Assembly: GCF_014270035.1 (NCBI RefSeq) | Contig: NZ_JACNEP010000002.1 | Span: 310,001-374,000, forward strand | Source: Neptunicella marina | GTDB lineage: Bacteria; Pseudomonadota; Gammaproteobacteria; Enterobacterales; Alteromonadaceae | Length of the DNA stretch: 64,000 bases | Direction: 5' to 3' | Part shown: positions 28,221 through 37,302 of the stretch, piece by piece | How positions within the stretch are numbered: the first letter of the stretch is position 1 | Layout of the letters: the number at the start of each line of letters is the position of its first letter | Notes under the pieces: model-generated | The model's input: the letters and a program-made list of their open reading frames with translations, nothing else | What the model was told of the DNA's origin: nothing | The model's database searches: none | Program-made: the position numbers and the translations under genes

Positions 28221-29776
28221 TCTTTATCATCCTGAGACTGCCAGTAACCCTGGCTTGCCATATGAAAACAGCTGGAGACACTATTGGTTTGTAACGATGT
28301 CCACTTATGCCTGCAGTTTACCTCATCCTGTAAACTCAGTGTTTCCCCTAACTTTATGGTTCTGACTACTGTGCCAATTGATTTGCGACTGCCGGTGACC
28401 ACTTTATTAGCAATCCACTGTTTTAGTTTTTCCCTTAAAAAATAACTACGCAACAATGTCAGATTTAGACAACGTAAAGCGATCAGATAAATTGGTGACA
28501 GATGGGTCTGGCTGTGTGGATATAGCGATGAGTGAATTGTCAGTTGTTCATTTTGATAATCGTACTGATTAGTCATTAACTGCTGATTTGAATAGATAGC
28601 ATTCTTACAGCTGATAAACACACCTGCATCACAATAATCTAAATGCTGTTGGCTAAAACGCATCACACAACCACCTTTGGCGATATTCACTAAAGTGTAA
28701 TGCTGAGCACTTTTTTCAATCAGGATCTGAGTATCCCGTTGTGCAAACAGCTTTTTAAATGGCGGCTGGTAACAGGGTAAACTAACCTGCTGTGGCTGTT
28801 GCAACTGTGCTTCAAACTCGCAAGCCCAACAGTAACTGTTAAAAAGCGGTGCAAAGTTTGATTCATCAATCGCTGCAAGAGTAACTGTATGGTTTTGTGC
28901 AATAGAGGTTTGCATTTGCACAGCAATTGCCGCTGCCATAGCGTCTTTTTGAGCCCAATAGTGCAACCCGGCCGGATAATACACTCTGGTATTACGGCTA
29001 CCTATTAACCCGCCAATCGAACCATCTGGGTAGATAAAATAGGATAAAAACACAATTGCAGGTTCCACCAGTTCATACACATTCAGATCAGGGCGGTGTG
29101 CATCTACATCAGCCAAATAATACAGACACAATGTCTGATAACCGGGGTCAGCTCCGGCATATTCTTTTAACCAACCAGCCTGTGATTGATTGGCACGAAT
29201 GATGCCGATTAATTGCTGAATTTTTGCTTCAGTATTTTCACCTGTAAGTAATTGCCAGCGGACCAATGCAGCGGCAGCTGTGGCTAAATGATTACTGATT
29301 ACGCCATGGGTTTCATCATGATTAACTAGATACTGTGCCGCTGGCGACAATACCTGGAGCAGTGCATCCAGTTCTTCCTTTTTAACCAATTCAGTTAAGT
29401 TTGCAATGGCCACCAGTGAATCATACAAAACCAGTGCAGTAACACAATATGAGCCCTCATAGGGAAAGGCTTCCTCAAAGCTACCGTCTTTACGCATTAA
29501 ACCAGTTGTAGATTGTAGGATAGCTAAAATTCTGTTGGCTATTGATTGTGGGTCCACCTGTTGCGGCAACTGCTTATTAATCAGTAAACGGCTTAAACCA
29601 TTCACCATGCCCTGAAAGGTTCCATTGGCAAAATCTTTAATTCCCCACGCCCAATAAAGGCGATCCCCCACACCGTAAGTGGCAGACACGCAGTCATTAT
29701 CAAACATTGCCAACGCTCTGGGTAATACTTGATGAACTTGTGATAAACAACTGAATGTGGCCGAGTAGTGCTGCAA
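28217..29776 (-). CDS. Protein of unknown function, possibly alpha/alpha-toroid, in the glycan locus
   Basis: I do not recognise this 519-residue protein with certainty. It has no signal peptide. The first two thirds are helical with repeated aromatic and Gly-rich turns (ATYGVGDRLYWAWGIKDFAN, FPYEGSYCVTALVLYDSL, YLADVDAHRPD, GSIGGLIGSRNTRVY). That spacing recalls alpha/alpha-barrel carbohydrate-active enzymes. The last third looks beta-rich. It starts at TTG 29774-29776 with AGGGAAG upstream. It overlaps the DegT-like gene (ATGA) and follows a deacetylase-like gene, so a glycan-processing role is inference. Confidence 0.6.
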   Translation of the reverse strand: MQHYSATFSCLSQVHQVLPRALAMFDNDCVSATYGVGDRLYWAWGIKDFANGTFQGMVNGLSRLLINKQLPQQVDPQSIANRILAILQSTTGLMRKDGSFEEAFPYEGSYCVTALVLYDSLVAIANLTELVKKEELDALLQVLSPAAQYLVNHDETHGVISNHLATAAAALVRWQLLTGENTEAKIQQLIGIIRANQSQAGWLKEYAGADPGYQTLCLYYLADVDAHRPDLNVYELVEPAIVFLSYFIYPDGSIGGLIGSRNTRVYYPAGLHYWAQKDAMAAAIAVQMQTSIAQNHTVTLAAIDESNFAPLFNSYCWACEFEAQLQQPQQVSLPCYQPPFKKLFAQRDTQILIEKSAQHYTLVNIAKGGCVMRFSQQHLDYCDAGVFISCKNAIYSNQQLMTNQYDYQNEQLTIHSSLYPHSQTHLSPIYLIALRCLNLTLLRSYFLREKLKQWIANKVVTGSRKSIGTVVRTIKLGETLSLQDEVNCRHKWTSLQTNSVSSCFHMASQGYWQSQDDKE

Positions 29777-29810
29777 TGGACTTCCCTAATATCTGTTAAA
29801 TGGTTACTAG

Positions 29811-31097
29811 CTATGACAACTTGTTGATTAACTGGTGACACAAATATTGATAATCGTCTGACCAGCCATAATCCTCACTTAATGTATGAGGATGCCATAA
29901 CAGACTAGCCTGCCCTTTTGTGTGGATAATTTCATCAATAAAATAATCGATTTGCACTCGTCGCTCGCTAGCATCTGCCATCGCGTAATCAAAAAGTTGT
30001 GAATCCATCAGCACCAAAGGCAAACTTTTCAACTGCAAACTTTGCTGATTATCAGGATCGACAGGCACAAATACCAGCGCCGCACCATTGCGAAAACCGC
30101 TCTGGTCATTAAAACCTAAGGTGGAATCTGTACTTATTCCTGTGTCAGCAAGATTCTTCCAGGTATTTTTAAAGCTGAATTTCAACCAGTGTTGCCGACT
30201 GTATTTAATAGCCTGCCCAAGTATTACCTCTAACTTGGCTTTTTGGTTACGCAAATTAATCAGGTTATTCCACGCATCAAAACTGGGATGCATGCCCAAT
30301 TTAAAACCTGCATCACGCAACTTCAGTAGCTCTTCCATCAATGCACGTTCGCTGATGTCATACGCCGGATCGATTAACATTTGCTGCAGATTGCGCGTAA
30401 AGCCCACAGCCCCACCATAGAGGTGAATCACCCGGGTTATTTGTGCACTGTTCAAATCACACAATGCGTCAAACTGCCAGTAGTCTCCCTTCGAAAATAA
30501 AAAACGCAGGCTTTTCTTCAAACGCTCAACACTTGCTTTTAAGTGCAGGTTCTTTAATTCGCGCGCAGCATTAAATGCGTGAAAAAGACTTTGTTTACAA
30601 CGAATAGCCCAGGTTTTTGATACCGCATCCAGATCGTGCGTCAGGTAAATTTCACAATCAGGTAATGCTGACAGCGCGTTGTGTGGATTAGCATGCTGAC
30701 ACCATAAGCGCAGAAACATAGCGATGCGATTAACCCATGCCCGTTGCCACATGCGCTTATCCCAACCATCTAACTTAAAGGCATAAGAGTGGATAGTGCC
30801 GCTTTGCTGTTCAAATTTGCGTTCTGCCAAGCAGTTTACATACCAGTAACAAACATACCACCAATCGATGCATTGCCAGTCATCACCATCATGGCATACC
30901 TCTGCAGGTACCAGAATCACGCCGTCTACTGAACATTCGTTTGCCCAGGGCGGTAAGCTAATTTCGTTGAGCTGAACGGGCAGTGCAACGTCTGGCAATT
31001 GCGCAAGTGCCCTAACGGGCAGTTGGGTAATTTCTTGCTCGCATCCTTGCCAGTAACGCTGTAGTTGCTCTACACAATAAGCTTTGTAATTGATCAT
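29811..31097 (-). CDS. Polysaccharide deacetylase-like (NodB-fold) protein
   Basis: The 428 residues have an N-terminal domain of unknown role (about 1-145) and a NodB-like region with the metal-site pattern THDLDAV, a later LGMHPSFDAW, and LLWHPHTL near the end. No signal peptide is present, so it probably acts in the cytoplasm. Family knowledge: such proteins in surface-glycan loci act as N- or O-deacetylases, but many are divergent and unproven. The ATG lies at 31095-31097, downstream of asnB by 29 bp. Confidence 0.65.
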   Translation of the reverse strand: MINYKAYCVEQLQRYWQGCEQEITQLPVRALAQLPDVALPVQLNEISLPPWANECSVDGVILVPAEVCHDGDDWQCIDWWYVCYWYVNCLAERKFEQQSGTIHSYAFKLDGWDKRMWQRAWVNRIAMFLRLWCQHANPHNALSALPDCEIYLTHDLDAVSKTWAIRCKQSLFHAFNAARELKNLHLKASVERLKKSLRFLFSKGDYWQFDALCDLNSAQITRVIHLYGGAVGFTRNLQQMLIDPAYDISERALMEELLKLRDAGFKLGMHPSFDAWNNLINLRNQKAKLEVILGQAIKYSRQHWLKFSFKNTWKNLADTGISTDSTLGFNDQSGFRNGAALVFVPVDPDNQQSLQLKSLPLVLMDSQLFDYAMADASERRVQIDYFIDEIIHTKGQASLLWHPHTLSEDYGWSDDYQYLCHQLINKLS

Positions 31098-31126
31098 ACT
31101 GTTAACTGAATTTGCTATGGCGCAGT

Positions 31127-33019
31127 TTAGGAATCAATATAGATTTGATGCCACATTTCCAGACATAACATTCCCCATAACTGGCGCGCCCCAACCCCAC
31201 CAAGGCGACCAATATTTTGCAATGCTGACTGGCTGAATATGCCACGTTGCCTGGCTCGCTGACTACTAAAAACATCCTGAATAAACTCAGCCACAGGCCC
31301 TTGCAGGCTCCACTGCGCCAAGGGTACCGGAAAGCCCATTTTGTCCTTTCTTGCCAACACATTTTGCGGCACTTTATTTTTTAACACTTCTTTTAACAAT
31401 GCTTTGGTTTTGCCACCTTTAAACTTCATACCGGGTGGAACAGAGGCTACCAGTTCAGCGATGCGTTTATCCAGAAGCGGTACCCGAGACTCTAATGACA
31501 CCGCCATGCTGACTCTGTCTTCAACCTGCAACAAAGCTGGCAACAAGGTTTGCAAATCAAAATTGGTCATCTTGTTAATGTAAGAATGTGTATTTGCACC
31601 GTTAAAAATGCTTTCGAACTGGCTAAATGGATGATATTGGTCCAGTAATGCCAGGGTGTCATTGCTCAGTAATGATTGGATATCCGGTGCTCTGTTAGTT
31701 AAGCGGAAATAACGCTTATCCATGCTTTCAAACAAACCTTCCTTCCAGAACTGATTTAACATAGGCACGTACTGTTTCAACAACGGAAGATTTGGCACTA
31801 TGCTTTCCAGACTAACCAGATGTTTGCCTTCTTCCTGTGTCTCAAAAATTGCACCTTTTAACGCTTGCTCTAAATACCCCACCAGATAACGCGCATAACC
31901 ACCAAAAATCTCATCACCACCTTGACCACCGAGGATAACCTTTACTTGCTTGGCTGCCTCAGCGGATACCCGATATTGAGGAAACACTCCGGGCCCGGCT
32001 ACTGGCTCATCCAACATATAAATGATCTGATTAAAGTCTGTAATGAAATCCTTTTGACTAGGCTCAATATGCTGACAATTAGCACCACAATAGCGGGCAA
32101 CATCATCGGCATACTCAGATTCGTCGAAACCGTGATACTCAGTAAATTTACCGGTAAAAGATTTTATTGGCGCATCAAGATAACCGGCAGCAATGGCTGT
32201 AACAGCACTGGAATCTAAGCCACCCGACAAATAGGTGCCTAAAGGCACATCACTGCGCAATTGCAATTTAACGCTGTCTTCAAGCAAACTGGTTAGTTTT
32301 TCATGTAACAGCTGCTCAGATACCTGCTCATTAACCGTAAAATCCAGATCCCAGTATCGTGCAGGCACTTGCGCACCGGATAATTCCCCCTCGATAAAGT
32401 GCGCAGGTTCAAGCTTGTTGATGTTGGCGAAAAGAGTCTGCTGGCCTAACAAAAACTGGAAGGTAAGATACTGCCCTATACCTTGCTGATTAACCTCTGC
32501 CTGAATCTCAGGATGTTTCAGCAGGGCTTTAATTTCAGAAGCAAAGATAAATTTGCCATTCACATTGGCATAGTAAAACGGCTTAACTCCAAAATGATCT
32601 CTAGCGGCAAGCCACTTGCCAGTGAAGGTATCCACAAAGAAAAAAGCAAACATGCCGTTGAGCTTATTCAGTGCATGTTTGCCCTCTTTAATCAGCAATT
32701 GCAGCAGCACTTCGGTATCGGAAAACGTACTAAAGACGATCCCTGACTGGGTTAAGGACTGCCGCAGCTCGAGATAGTTATAGATTTCACCATTAAACAC
32801 CAGCGCAAAACGTTTATCTGCGCTGTACATCGGTTGCTTACCATGTTCAATATCAATGACGGCTAATCGCTGATGACCGAGCAGTATACCGTCTGAGCGA
32901 AATACGCCCTTTCCATCTGGACCACGGTGAAACATCGCCTGCATCATTTTTTCTATGGCAGATGAGTCGTTGATCCCTATTTTTTCAGGGACGGCAACAA
33001 TCCCACAAATTCCGCACAT
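31127..33019 (-). CDS. asnB: AsnB-like glutamine amidotransferase of a sugar locus
   Basis: This glutamine-hydrolysing asparagine synthase has 630 residues. The N-terminal Ntn domain starts at Cys2 (MCGICGI), and the ATP-pyrophosphatase domain carries LSGGLDSSAVTAIAAG near residue 265. Family members in O-antigen clusters (WbpS-like) amidate the carboxyl of uronic acid sugars rather than aspartate. With a wbp diacetamido-uronic acid pathway in the same window, amidation of that sugar is a reasonable inference. Ordinary asparagine synthesis remains possible. The gap to the GT2 gene is 5 bp. Confidence 0.88.
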   Translation of the reverse strand: MCGICGIVAVPEKIGINDSSAIEKMMQAMFHRGPDGKGVFRSDGILLGHQRLAVIDIEHGKQPMYSADKRFALVFNGEIYNYLELRQSLTQSGIVFSTFSDTEVLLQLLIKEGKHALNKLNGMFAFFFVDTFTGKWLAARDHFGVKPFYYANVNGKFIFASEIKALLKHPEIQAEVNQQGIGQYLTFQFLLGQQTLFANINKLEPAHFIEGELSGAQVPARYWDLDFTVNEQVSEQLLHEKLTSLLEDSVKLQLRSDVPLGTYLSGGLDSSAVTAIAAGYLDAPIKSFTGKFTEYHGFDESEYADDVARYCGANCQHIEPSQKDFITDFNQIIYMLDEPVAGPGVFPQYRVSAEAAKQVKVILGGQGGDEIFGGYARYLVGYLEQALKGAIFETQEEGKHLVSLESIVPNLPLLKQYVPMLNQFWKEGLFESMDKRYFRLTNRAPDIQSLLSNDTLALLDQYHPFSQFESIFNGANTHSYINKMTNFDLQTLLPALLQVEDRVSMAVSLESRVPLLDKRIAELVASVPPGMKFKGGKTKALLKEVLKNKVPQNVLARKDKMGFPVPLAQWSLQGPVAEFIQDVFSSQRARQRGIFSQSALQNIGRLGGVGARQLWGMLCLEMWHQIYIDS

Positions 33020-33024
33020 AGATA

Positions 33025-33849
33025 TTATTGACGTTTAAGTTGCATATGCACTGACAAAGAGTTGGGTTGGCTTGGTTCAAGCTGTTCACGATATTTGCGT
33101 CTCCAGCCTCCCCAAGGCCAGTGATAAACCAGCGCCATGGTCAGATAACCCCAGGTAGTGATACTGGTGATCATTTTGCTACTGCTAAGCTTTTGATCGT
33201 ATCGCAATACAAAAGCAACTTCACCAAATTTGGCACCCAATAATTTTAATTTAACCAATTTTTCCAGTGTGCAGGTAAAGCCCATGCCTTTGAGCTGAAT
33301 AAAATCATTGCCAAAAAACTGGATAGCTTTTTTAATTACGCTGGCCCGGTAGGCTCTGAACCCACACGAGTATTCTTTCAGGCCTTTTATCGGAAAAAAG
33401 ACTTTCATAAACAGATTAGCTAAACGGCTGATCACGGCACGGTAAGTACTGATCCCCACCTGACCGCCACCTGGCTCAAAACGAGAGGCGATAACAACAT
33501 CAAAACCTTGATCCAGTTTATTAATTAAATTGGGAATAAATTCCGGCTCATGGGTGTCATCACAATCCAGTCTGACAATCACATCATCAAAATCAGCTAA
33601 TTCTGCAGCTAGCTCAAAAAGATCACGACTTGTTTCGCCAAGACCACGATTGATTACATGAGTGATCACATCAATTGGCATACTTGCCTGATATTCTTTC
33701 AACAGTACCGAGGTATGATCACTACTACCGTCATCACAGCATAAAACCTTGTAAGCATAATTATTATCTTGCATAACTTTTTGAATTTTAGGTAAAAGAT
33801 TAGGCAATGACGCTTCTTCATTAAAAGCAGGTAATAATACAAAAATCAT
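33025..33849 (-). CDS. Family 2 glycosyltransferase
   Basis: The 274-residue GT-A enzyme has the N-terminal motif LLPAFNEEASLPNLLPKI, CCDDGSSDHT and the metal-binding DCDDTHEPEF. It resembles dolichol-phosphate mannose synthase-like GT2 proteins, including the SCGFRAYRASVIKKA region. It lacks the C-terminal membrane helices of many such enzymes. The start has a strong TAGGAG. Donor and acceptor cannot be read from sequence. Confidence 0.85.
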   Translation of the reverse strand: MIFVLLPAFNEEASLPNLLPKIQKVMQDNNYAYKVLCCDDGSSDHTSVLLKEYQASMPIDVITHVINRGLGETSRDLFELAAELADFDDVIVRLDCDDTHEPEFIPNLINKLDQGFDVVIASRFEPGGGQVGISTYRAVISRLANLFMKVFFPIKGLKEYSCGFRAYRASVIKKAIQFFGNDFIQLKGMGFTCTLEKLVKLKLLGAKFGEVAFVLRYDQKLSSSKMITSITTWGYLTMALVYHWPWGGWRRKYREQLEPSQPNSLSVHMQLKRQ

Positions 33850-33867
33850 ATTTTCTCCTAAATCTGG

Positions 33868-34266
33868 CTACAGACTGCGCCAGATACTATTGAAGGTAAT
33901 AAGCTTGTATCGGCCATCACAGTTTTTACCTTTAACTATATCCAACATTTGCTGTTCAAACTTTACCGATGCAATCAGCAATACATCCCATTGGCAGTGC
34001 TCAAACACAGAATCAATGCCTAAAACAGGCACCTGTGCGATGAATTGCTTTTCTGTTGCTGCCGTTTGAGCCAAGCAAACAATCTGATTATGTGTTTTAA
34101 GCAAATCCAGTGCATATTGCCCCAGTTCACCGGCGCCATAAATCACCACACGTTGATTACGAATTGAATTACAGGCTAATTTGAAGAAAAAACGTTCACC
34201 GAAAAAAAACAAACAAAAACGTTTGAACCAACTATCAGAGGGCAACTTTGTATAACTCCAATTCAT
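33868..34266 (-). CDS. Small Rossmann nucleotide-binding protein (PglD N-terminal-like)
   Basis: The 132 residues have a hydrophobic N-terminal patch (FCLFFFGERFFFKLA) and a Rossmann motif VVIYGAGELGQYALDLL. A conserved turn follows (VPVLGIDSVF) and then DVLLIASVKFEQQML. The same layout forms the N-terminal half of the LicD fusion at 41286-42176, so the two share a domain. The function is unknown; a binding or sensor module for nucleotide sugars is a guess. It overlaps the membrane-protein gene upstream by 32 bp. Confidence 0.6.
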   Translation of the reverse strand: MNWSYTKLPSDSWFKRFCLFFFGERFFFKLACNSIRNQRVVIYGAGELGQYALDLLKTHNQIVCLAQTAATEKQFIAQVPVLGIDSVFEHCQWDVLLIASVKFEQQMLDIVKGKNCDGRYKLITFNSIWRSL

Positions 34267-35797
34267 TCAATCGATGTTTGATGGCGGAGCAAGCGTCAAA
34301 ATCTACTTGCTTAAAATCGAGTATGGCTAACCTGTTATTCAAAAAGCTCGCATCCTTAAGATGCTCTCTGTCGACACTGCTGATAATCATATACTCGGCA
34401 TTGAATGTGGTTAATCTGGCGAATAATTCAGCACTATCTTTGTAAAAATAGTCCAAGTCACCTTGTTTACAGTCTATCAAAACCGCCCAGTAATTTGGAT
34501 ATACCGCTACATTATGCTGCATTCCCGCATAAAAAATGACATCGACAATTTCTTTTTGTCCCTGAAAAATACGGTTATACATGCCTTGTGGATCGCGATG
34601 TGCGTGAAAAACAGTCGCGTTTTCAGGTACAGATTTTAAGAACTGTTCCACGGCCCTGAACACCGCAAAATCTTGCACCTGCAACACCGGCAAACAATCG
34701 CTCATTTCAGTAAATTTATTATCACCAAAAAAGCGTGGTGGTAAATTTGCTATCGCCAAAAACAACAACAAACTCCAACTATTAAAATCCTGTATCAGGA
34801 TGCCAGCGTAAACACCTATTGCAAACATCCAGAAGTGCTGAATATCTGCAAACCTGATTTTACTGTTAAGCAGGCTTACACCAAGAGGGGTAAACACCAA
34901 ATAATTTACTACCGAGCAATGGATTAAATAGGTGATGATGAAAAGGAGGTTAAGGCTAATCCAATAGTAAAATTGTGCTGACCAGACTGCTTTATTCCGG
35001 TGATATTTGGACTCCCCCACTGCACCTATAATCGCCAGAATACGGCTTAAATGCCCTTTTTGCTCTTCACCAATAAGCAATGGCGCTATTTTCCACACAA
35101 GCACACAGCCTATACCTAGTGAGCTTATTAATGCATAGACATCCTTGGTCAGCACTTGCAGTCCAATTAATGCCAGCATAAATATCCCGGAGCTGAAGCT
35201 GGCAATAATAGCGATTGTTGCCAAAATACACGCAAACCAATACGCCTGAATGCTAAGTAAATAAAACACCGGCAAAATTAAAACCATACCCAGCGTATTG
35301 TAGTTGGACTTATAAAACACACAGTACAGTGACACTGTATTTACACAAAGAGCAAGCACCAGCGCGCATGAAGATAACCAGCCGAATTGCTGTTGTGTGG
35401 CAACTATGTAGCTGGCTGACACCAGCAGGACCAGATAACAAAAGAAATAATATTTAAAGCCTAAGCAAGCGTAAAACTTATGCCCCAAATAACTGTATTG
35501 AAACAATCTCGATAATTTAAAATCCCGTTTAAACAAAACATTTTGCACTGTGTCTTGCTGATATTTATCTTTGAGAAATACAAAGGGCAGATAAAAACAG
35601 GATAATAACGCACCATAAACGCTGTAGTGAGGTGTCTCGATTTTTTTTAACAGCGCGTTGAGCGTTGTCATCAATAACCCAACTAACAAATAGATGTTAT
35701 AAAAAAGCTGAATAAAGGGATTTAATATCACCCTTAATATCAATGCCTTTTTGCTTGCATACCAAGGCACAGCTATCGTCGAAAATTCAGCATGCAT
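34235..35797 (-). CDS. Polytopic membrane protein with soluble C-terminal domain, unknown function
   Basis: The 520 residues divide into a membrane part (about residues 20-350, roughly ten hydrophobic segments) and a soluble part (about 360-520) with FHAHRDPQGMYNRIFQGQKE and YPNYWAVLIDCKQGD. The layout resembles integral-membrane glycosyltransferases or glycan polymerase-like proteins. No signature lets me choose. Together with GT2 and the Rossmann protein it forms a compact sub-block. It starts at ATG 35795-35797. Confidence 0.65.
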   Translation of the reverse strand: MHAEFSTIAVPWYASKKALILRVILNPFIQLFYNIYLLVGLLMTTLNALLKKIETPHYSVYGALLSCFYLPFVFLKDKYQQDTVQNVLFKRDFKLSRLFQYSYLGHKFYACLGFKYYFFCYLVLLVSASYIVATQQQFGWLSSCALVLALCVNTVSLYCVFYKSNYNTLGMVLILPVFYLLSIQAYWFACILATIAIIASFSSGIFMLALIGLQVLTKDVYALISSLGIGCVLVWKIAPLLIGEEQKGHLSRILAIIGAVGESKYHRNKAVWSAQFYYWISLNLLFIITYLIHCSVVNYLVFTPLGVSLLNSKIRFADIQHFWMFAIGVYAGILIQDFNSWSLLLFLAIANLPPRFFGDNKFTEMSDCLPVLQVQDFAVFRAVEQFLKSVPENATVFHAHRDPQGMYNRIFQGQKEIVDVIFYAGMQHNVAVYPNYWAVLIDCKQGDLDYFYKDSAELFARLTTFNAEYMIISSVDREHLKDASFLNNRLAILDFKQVDFDACSAIKHRLNELELYKVAL

Positions 35798-35818
35798 AAC
35801 TTAATTACTCACCACCAA

Positions 35819-37276
35819 CTACAGGTAAAGACGGAATAATTTGCGTCCATTGCTTAAATTAGCAATAACCTCAAATTGATTTAAGCATGAATGATCAATA
35901 ACAAACTGCGCAAATTGTTCACCAGCATAATTCCTGAATGCGTTAGCCATTTGCGGCTCATCAGGACTATGTGTTTGCAGGAACATTTCGTGAATTTGCA
36001 AATTGGCTAATAACGTTATCAATTGCTGATGCAGCTCTTGAGTTTTAATAAAATGATGAAAAATATTTAACGCCAGCACGACATCAAACTGCATTGGTTT
36101 GTTCACATATTCAAAGATGTTTTCGCACACTGCTTTAAACTGTCGGTGTTCAATTTGCTTGATGCGTTGCAAAAAATAAAAGCTGGTGATATTCCCTTCC
36201 ACAGCCGTACAAAGATGCCCCTGTTGTTCCATTACCGCACAGGCGCGCCCCCAGTGACTGCCAATATCCAAGATAGTGCTGGCTGGCTTAGTAATGTGTT
36301 TTGCAATAAGTTCAAAACGCTCAGCATCATGGGTATAACGCAAACCGCTTAAATCCACATGCTGCAGCGGTGCATAAATTTCCCCGCCTTGTTCTTTAGC
36401 ATAAGAGGTGATTTCATTTTTAAAATCCTGCCACTTGTTATGGCGCACAGCGATTTTAACTGGAATGGAAGGCAATTTAAGTAACTTGGCAATGCTCATC
36501 CGGTGTCTGCCATCGGCAAACAGTAGTTGCCCATCGCGGCCGATATTGATAGTGACATAATCTTCGCCAACAGGTTGCTTCCAGCCATGTTGCTTTATCT
36601 CGTTGAATAAAAGCTCGAGCTTTTCACAGCGCTGCTGGAGTTGTTGCTCATTGTGGCAATTAAATCGCACTTCACCTTTATTTAGCGACGCGAGGATATC
36701 CTGGTAATAAGCCGTTTCAGACCAGGGTGTTGTTTGCTCCACACGACTTTTTAACGAATGGTAAAACAGAATGCGGGATTCGAATGGCTGTGCTTGCAAA
36801 TCCCAATCACCGTCTACCACACTGCCAAAGTGCAAGGTACCAAGATGTGCACAATGGGTAACCGATTGAGGGTCAATCCAGATAACATTGTCTTGCTGTT
36901 CACTGCCGTCATTGATATTAGATAATAAAAGTTCAGGTTTGGTTTTGACCAGCGCCTTGCCTAAGGTTTTGACGCAAAACTGCTGTACCTGATTGGCTTG
37001 CAGAAACTTGTATACGTTAAGGTAAGGGATCACATTACGTGAATGCTGTATCACAATAACATTATCAAAATTGGCAATATCTGTTTTAACGTCTTCAGAT
37101 AACATCTTACAAGGCACATCAAGATATTCTGATATGCCATCAATTCGGTATCCTTTAGTTGATAACAAGGTAACAGATGCAGTCGAATTGTTATCCAAAC
37201 GCCACTCACCAACACATTGATTAACTAAATCCAGCTTGGCGCAGGCAATAATTAATGTCTTACTGGAATTGTTCAT
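35819..37276 (-). CDS. ParB-like domain fused to a SAM methyltransferase
   Basis: The 485-residue protein has three parts. Residues 1-180 are unassigned. Residues 235-280 show a ParB/sulfiredoxin-like pattern (GQLLFADGRHRMSIAKLLKL). Residues 330-460 form a class I methyltransferase with motif I ILDIGSHWGRACAVME and VVLALNIFHHF. ParB-like domains of this kind occur in sugar loci, and some have nucleotide-hydrolysing activity. A glycan methyltransferase with an extra nucleotide-binding domain is inferred. It starts at ATG 37274-37276 with AGGA upstream. Confidence 0.7.
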   Translation of the reverse strand: MNNSSKTLIIACAKLDLVNQCVGEWRLDNNSTASVTLLSTKGYRIDGISEYLDVPCKMLSEDVKTDIANFDNVIVIQHSRNVIPYLNVYKFLQANQVQQFCVKTLGKALVKTKPELLLSNINDGSEQQDNVIWIDPQSVTHCAHLGTLHFGSVVDGDWDLQAQPFESRILFYHSLKSRVEQTTPWSETAYYQDILASLNKGEVRFNCHNEQQLQQRCEKLELLFNEIKQHGWKQPVGEDYVTINIGRDGQLLFADGRHRMSIAKLLKLPSIPVKIAVRHNKWQDFKNEITSYAKEQGGEIYAPLQHVDLSGLRYTHDAERFELIAKHITKPASTILDIGSHWGRACAVMEQQGHLCTAVEGNITSFYFLQRIKQIEHRQFKAVCENIFEYVNKPMQFDVVLALNIFHHFIKTQELHQQLITLLANLQIHEMFLQTHSPDEPQMANAFRNYAGEQFAQFVIDHSCLNQFEVIANLSNGRKLFRLYL

Positions 37277-37302
37277 CGCTGGATGTCCTATACAAATTCT
37301 GT

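Noticed and set aside
34235-34266. Frameshift joining the membrane protein and the Rossmann protein into one gene
   Set aside because: Both proteins are complete with plausible ends. The 32-bp overlap is longer than elsewhere in the operon, but there is no sign that the two domains belong together.
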